From Nectonema munidae (Eukaryota > Nematomorpha > Nectonematoida > Nectonematidae), in contig JAUIRK010000936.1 in assembly GCA_030549495.1 (NCBI GenBank), positions 1,316,958-1,380,957 of the forward strand: a DNA stretch of 64,000 nucleotides, given 5' to 3'. The notes under the pieces are model-generated. The model worked only from the letters and a program-made list of their open reading frames with translations. It had not been told where the DNA came from and ran no database searches. Each line of letters opens with the position of its first letter. The first letter of the stretch is position 1. A program made the translations under genes and the position numbers. This document shows, piece after piece, positions 60,505 through 64,000 of the stretch.

Positions 60505-60693
60505 TGGATGAAACACAACTGATGATGCGCATGCAAACGTTGACAATAAATCTATATAGCTGCTGTTTCAGTATTGTTCCGGCTATGATATGAATGATGC
60601 GTTGGTAACTAACATAGAATAAATTGTGGGTAAGGTTGAATGAAACACAACTAATGATGCGCAAGCAAACGTTCACAATTTTATCTATATAGC
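60505..60693 (+). repeat. Direct duplication of about 55 bp
   Basis: GAAACACAACTGATGATGCG with the following GCAAACGTT(G/C)ACAAT and TCTATATAGCT occurs at about 60507-60560 and again at about 60640-60693 with few changes. The second copy abuts the hAT end at 60695. Confidence 0.65.
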
Positions 60694-60694
60694 T

Positions 60695-60780
60695 CAGGGG
60701 CGGGCAACCTCCGGTCCGCCACCCTGCTAAGCTTTATTATTGCAATCCGGCCCGCGGACCTCCCAGTAAAAGTAGAAAAG
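60695..60780 (+). mobile_element. hAT terminus (CAGGGGCGGGCAACC), partner missing
   Basis: CAGGGGCGGGCAACCTCCGG followed by CCGGCCCGCGGACC is a typical hAT end, preceded by ATATAGCT. The opposite terminus was not found up to the window end, so the element is truncated or longer than what is seen. Confidence 0.5.
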
Positions 60781-61284
60781 TAATTCCAATAAATTTTAAG
60801 TTTTCAAATAAATAAATTTCCTCAACCATCTAGCCAGACATGGAAATACTTCTTCATGGCAAACAGCCCAAGCAAATTTTGTTTTCAATTAGTTTCATGT
60901 GCTAAATTATGTCTCACTTTAATTACATATCTATCAATGCAAAGTAAAAACATTTCATTGAATTGGTGTGATGTTTATAAGTGTCTTAATTTGACCTAAT
61001 TTGTAGAAGAAAACTATACTGAGATCATACTCATAAAACATTTTTATGAACTTAGATGGCATTAATCCATTTGAAAAAATTTCGAAAAAAAAGTTTATTT
61101 AAATTTTTATCTCTTAATTTTGCTAAAATATATGTTTCCAGCAATGCTGTTTTATATTATGAACTCTATATAGAGAACTAACTTCGTTTTTAAATTTGAA
61201 AAAGTTCGTCAATGGCGTTAGAAAAAAATGTCTGTCAAGCGAAGGTTATAAAGGAAGCTTAAAATTGTCTGCAAAATATGCGGT

Positions 61285-61615
61285 ATACAGGTTGGAGATG
61301 AACCATCGTAGTATACAGGTATAATGTATATAGGTAATAACTTATGTAGCATCGTCTCCCCGAATGAGGTATATCAAATCTTACATCTAGCAGAATGTGA
61401 ACAGAAAGTTGAACATTGTCTCCCTAGTTATTTGTACATGGAATAGAAACCATCGTAGTATACAGGTTGAAGATGAATCATCGTAGTATACAGGTTGGAG
61501 ATGAATTATCGTAGTATACAGGTTGGAGATGAATCATTGTAGTATATAGTTTGGAGATGAATCATCGTAGAATACAGGTTGGAGAAGAATCATCGTAATA
61601 TACGGGTTGGAGATA
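61285..61615 (+). repeat. Minisatellite, 28-bp unit
   Basis: ATCGTAGTATACAGGTTGGA plus GATGAATC is repeated about seven times from 61450 to 61615 with scattered changes. One and a half related units stand apart at 61285-61325. A further AT-rich gap separates them. Confidence 0.85.
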
Positions 61616-61867
61616 ATATATCAGAGGTCTGGCAAGACCTCCGGGGAGACAACTCGCCAAACTTGCCAGCCTTATTATATATTTAAATGTGGAAATCGTA
61701 AAATGCTTAAAAAATATACTTAAAATAAAAATTTTCAAAAAATATTTTACATACATATTGAAAGCCACATTTCAAAAATTCTTCCTAAAAGTTCAAAAAA
61801 TTTAACTTTGAAATTGCAGTTTTATTTCATAAAAACTATATGATTGGTTGAAATGTTTATGTAATAT

Positions 61868-61911
61868 ATAATAATAATAATAATAATAATACTAATACTA
61901 CCAATACTACT
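61868..61911 (+). repeat. (AAT)n microsatellite
   Basis: A run of eight or so AAT triplets grading into ACTAAT and ACC-containing triplets. Confidence 0.85.
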
Positions 61912-62174
61912 TTTTGGAAATTTTTACTTGTTTGATTTGAAGAAAGAATTCAACTGTTTTTCAATATTTCTTTTTCATGATATATATATCATTAGAAAGC
62001 TTATCGTTTGCTACATACTCTAGAATAATTTATTTTTGCAAAAGTTTTAAAAAATTTTAATAAATGGACATTACTTCGAAAAATTTTGTCTAAATTTTTG
62101 AAAAAATTACGGACCACCTTTTTGTTTACGCATAATGTGAAGATTTTTAAAAAAAATTGAATGAAAATGATATC

Positions 62175-63640
62175 ATTGGAAAGGTATACTCTTTGTGGTT
62201 AACATAGGCTAGGTTATACAAATAAATATATTTTCATTTTTCCAAAATCTGTTTTTATGTGAGGTCAGTCAAGTTTTATCTAGTTTCAAAAAATACCAAT
62301 AATAATTAACGTTCTTAATTTATAAAATATTTTTTGAATATTTTATATTCACAAAGGTAAAATATGATTTTTCACATTTTAAAATTTCATAGTTAAAGAA
62401 AACTGTCGAAAATTAATATATATTTTTTACTTTTTATGGGTCAGTATAATGTTTTTCTAATAAATTTAAAATTATTTTTGAAGTGAAAAATGTTGATCGA
62501 ATGTACAAGATTTGAAGCTATACTCTTTGTGGGTAAAATACGCTAGGTTTTACAAATAAATATATTTTTATTTTTTCAAAATCCGCTTTTATGTGAGGTC
62601 AGTCAACTTTTATCTAGTTTCAAAAAATACCAATAATTAACGTAATGAGTTTATATATTATTTCTTCAAAATTTTATATTCACAAAGGTAGAATATGGGT
62701 TTTAACATTTTAAAATGTCATAGTTAAATAAAATTGTCGAAAATTAATATATATTTTTTACTTTTTATGGGTCAGTAGAGGTCAGTATAATATTTTTCTA
62801 ATAAATTTTAAATTATTTTTCAAGTGAAAAATGTCGATTAAATGTAAGAGTTTTGTTTGATAATCGTAGTCTACTTTTATTTAGTTTAGATACAACCTTT
62901 CTAATTTTTAACGAAGGGCATTCCTTATATTTATACCGACAGTGTGCGAAGAATAAATCACATTATTGATTGATTTTAGAGCATAACTATGCGCAGAAAG
63001 ATTAACACATGTTGCATTACGCGTTTGTGAGCGCAGTGAATTCTTATCTCGCATACGCTTCACCACATCTTTAGCACGCGTGTGTGGTTTATTTTATCGG
63101 GCTAGTGTACGCTTAGTTTATTTGTAGTGTTCCTAGCTTAAATCTTAGTCAAATATTAAAACGCTTATAACTTTCACATTTCTCAACATAATGCATCATG
63201 GGATATACCAAATTAAAGCATTTTTTATGGGCCTTTCAGAATACATTACTTATATCATAAGTACTTAAGAAATACCATTTTACTGTTTTTATTTTCTATG
63301 GGCTTCATACCATTAATTAGCAGATAAGGGATGCATTTTAAACTAAAGCTCCTTTCATTAGGACAAATTTTTACCTATATTATGTGACAATTTCCAGCAC
63401 AATTATAAAGCGACTCTACTCTCAGAATCTAAATTTATTTGTAGATTTTTATAAAATAGTATTAGTTTTTCCTTTTTTTTTATAAATTAACCTTCGTTTT
63501 TTTTATTGGTCAGTATAATGTTTATCTAATAAATTTAAAATTATTTTTGAAGTGAAAAATGTAGATCGAATGTACAAGTTTTGTTGGATAATCGTAGTCA
63601 ACTATTTATTTTTAGATTTTTATAAAATCATTTTAGTTTT
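62175..63640 (+). repeat. Tandem repeat, about 335-bp unit, two full copies and a partial one
   Basis: TATACTCTTTGTGG, GTGAGGTCAGTCAA, TAGTTTCAAAAAATACCAAT, ATATTCACAAAGGTA and AATTTAAAATTATTTTTGAA recur in order at 62186-62510 and 62519-62850. A third partial copy (GGTCAGTATAATGTTTATCT onward) is at about 63508-63600, after an unrelated 63-kb segment. No coding potential. It may be the edge of a satellite array running off the window. Confidence 0.75.
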
Positions 63641-64000
63641 TGGTTTTTTATAAATTAACATTAGTTTTTTACTTCTTTTGATTTAATCATCCAAAATTTA
63701 AGTGCGGGTTTGATTTACACTTTGATTCGAAAAAAATATGTTTTGGATAAATATTATTTTTATTATTGTTTACTGCATATAAATTTCTAAAGAGAAGATA
63801 AATAGATCAAAATCTGTGTTTTAATCAATTTTTCTCAATAAGTATTGAAGCTATGAGGTAGCAAAATATGAACAGAAAGTTTGATATTTTTTGATTTTTT
63901 AAAGAATATTTTTCGATTCTTTGATCACAGAATTTTATTTTGATTATTTGACAAATATAATATTTAAAATCGTGCAAATTGCAAAGTATAGGTAATAACT

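Noticed and set aside
1-64000. CRISPR arrays, operons or prokaryotic genes
   Set aside because: Gene structure, introns, transposon classes and base composition are those of an animal nuclear genome; the tandem repeats at 61.4 and 62.2 kb have no spacer pattern.

Overview
The window is animal (invertebrate-like) nuclear DNA: very AT-rich, standard genetic code, GT-AG introns (several only 58-81 bp), AATAAA signals and a dense load of DNA transposons. I cannot name the species. No prokaryotic features are present.

Layout. (1) About 0.97-19.73 kb, minus strand: a phospholipase D gene (PLD1/PLD2 type) that no long open frame reveals. I traced 13 short exons whose phases all agree; together they encode 513 residues (N-terminus, PX domain, PH domain and the first HKD catalytic motif). 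The second catalytic half must lie beyond the left edge. Its introns carry transposon copies, MITEs and a fold-back repeat. (2) About 19.7-33 kb: no convincing host gene; relics of hAT, pogo-like, PIF/Harbinger-like and LTR-like elements, tRNA-like SINE heads, duplications and a purine-rich microsatellite. (3) 33.1-36.4 kb, plus strand: a complete uninterrupted SPT5 frame (1102 aa). (4) 36.4-43.6 kb: two small uncertain frames, MITEs, two degenerate hAT elements and a relic with a helix-turn-helix look. (5) 43.6-46.2 kb: a complete site-2 protease (plus) and a HORMA-domain protein (minus), convergent with 241 bp between stop codons. (6) 46.3-52.2 kb: mostly empty AT-rich DNA with imperfect tandem repeats. 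(7) 52.2-60.3 kb: a transposon nest of two decayed piggyBac copies in opposite orientations and four hAT elements, three of them in similar palindromic target sites. (8) 60.3-64 kb: more hAT ends, a 28-bp minisatellite and a ~335-bp tandem repeat.

The host genes serve unrelated cell functions: phosphatidic acid signalling (PLD), transcription elongation (SPT5), intramembrane proteolysis (S2P) and probably meiotic chromosome axes (HORMA). In all four a 3' splice acceptor lies 3-25 nt before the start codon, which suggests spliced-leader trans-splicing or a general habit of 5'-UTR introns. PLD is intron-rich while the other three have one uninterrupted frame. hAT elements dominate the mobile DNA: more than ten different hAT-type termini can be told apart.
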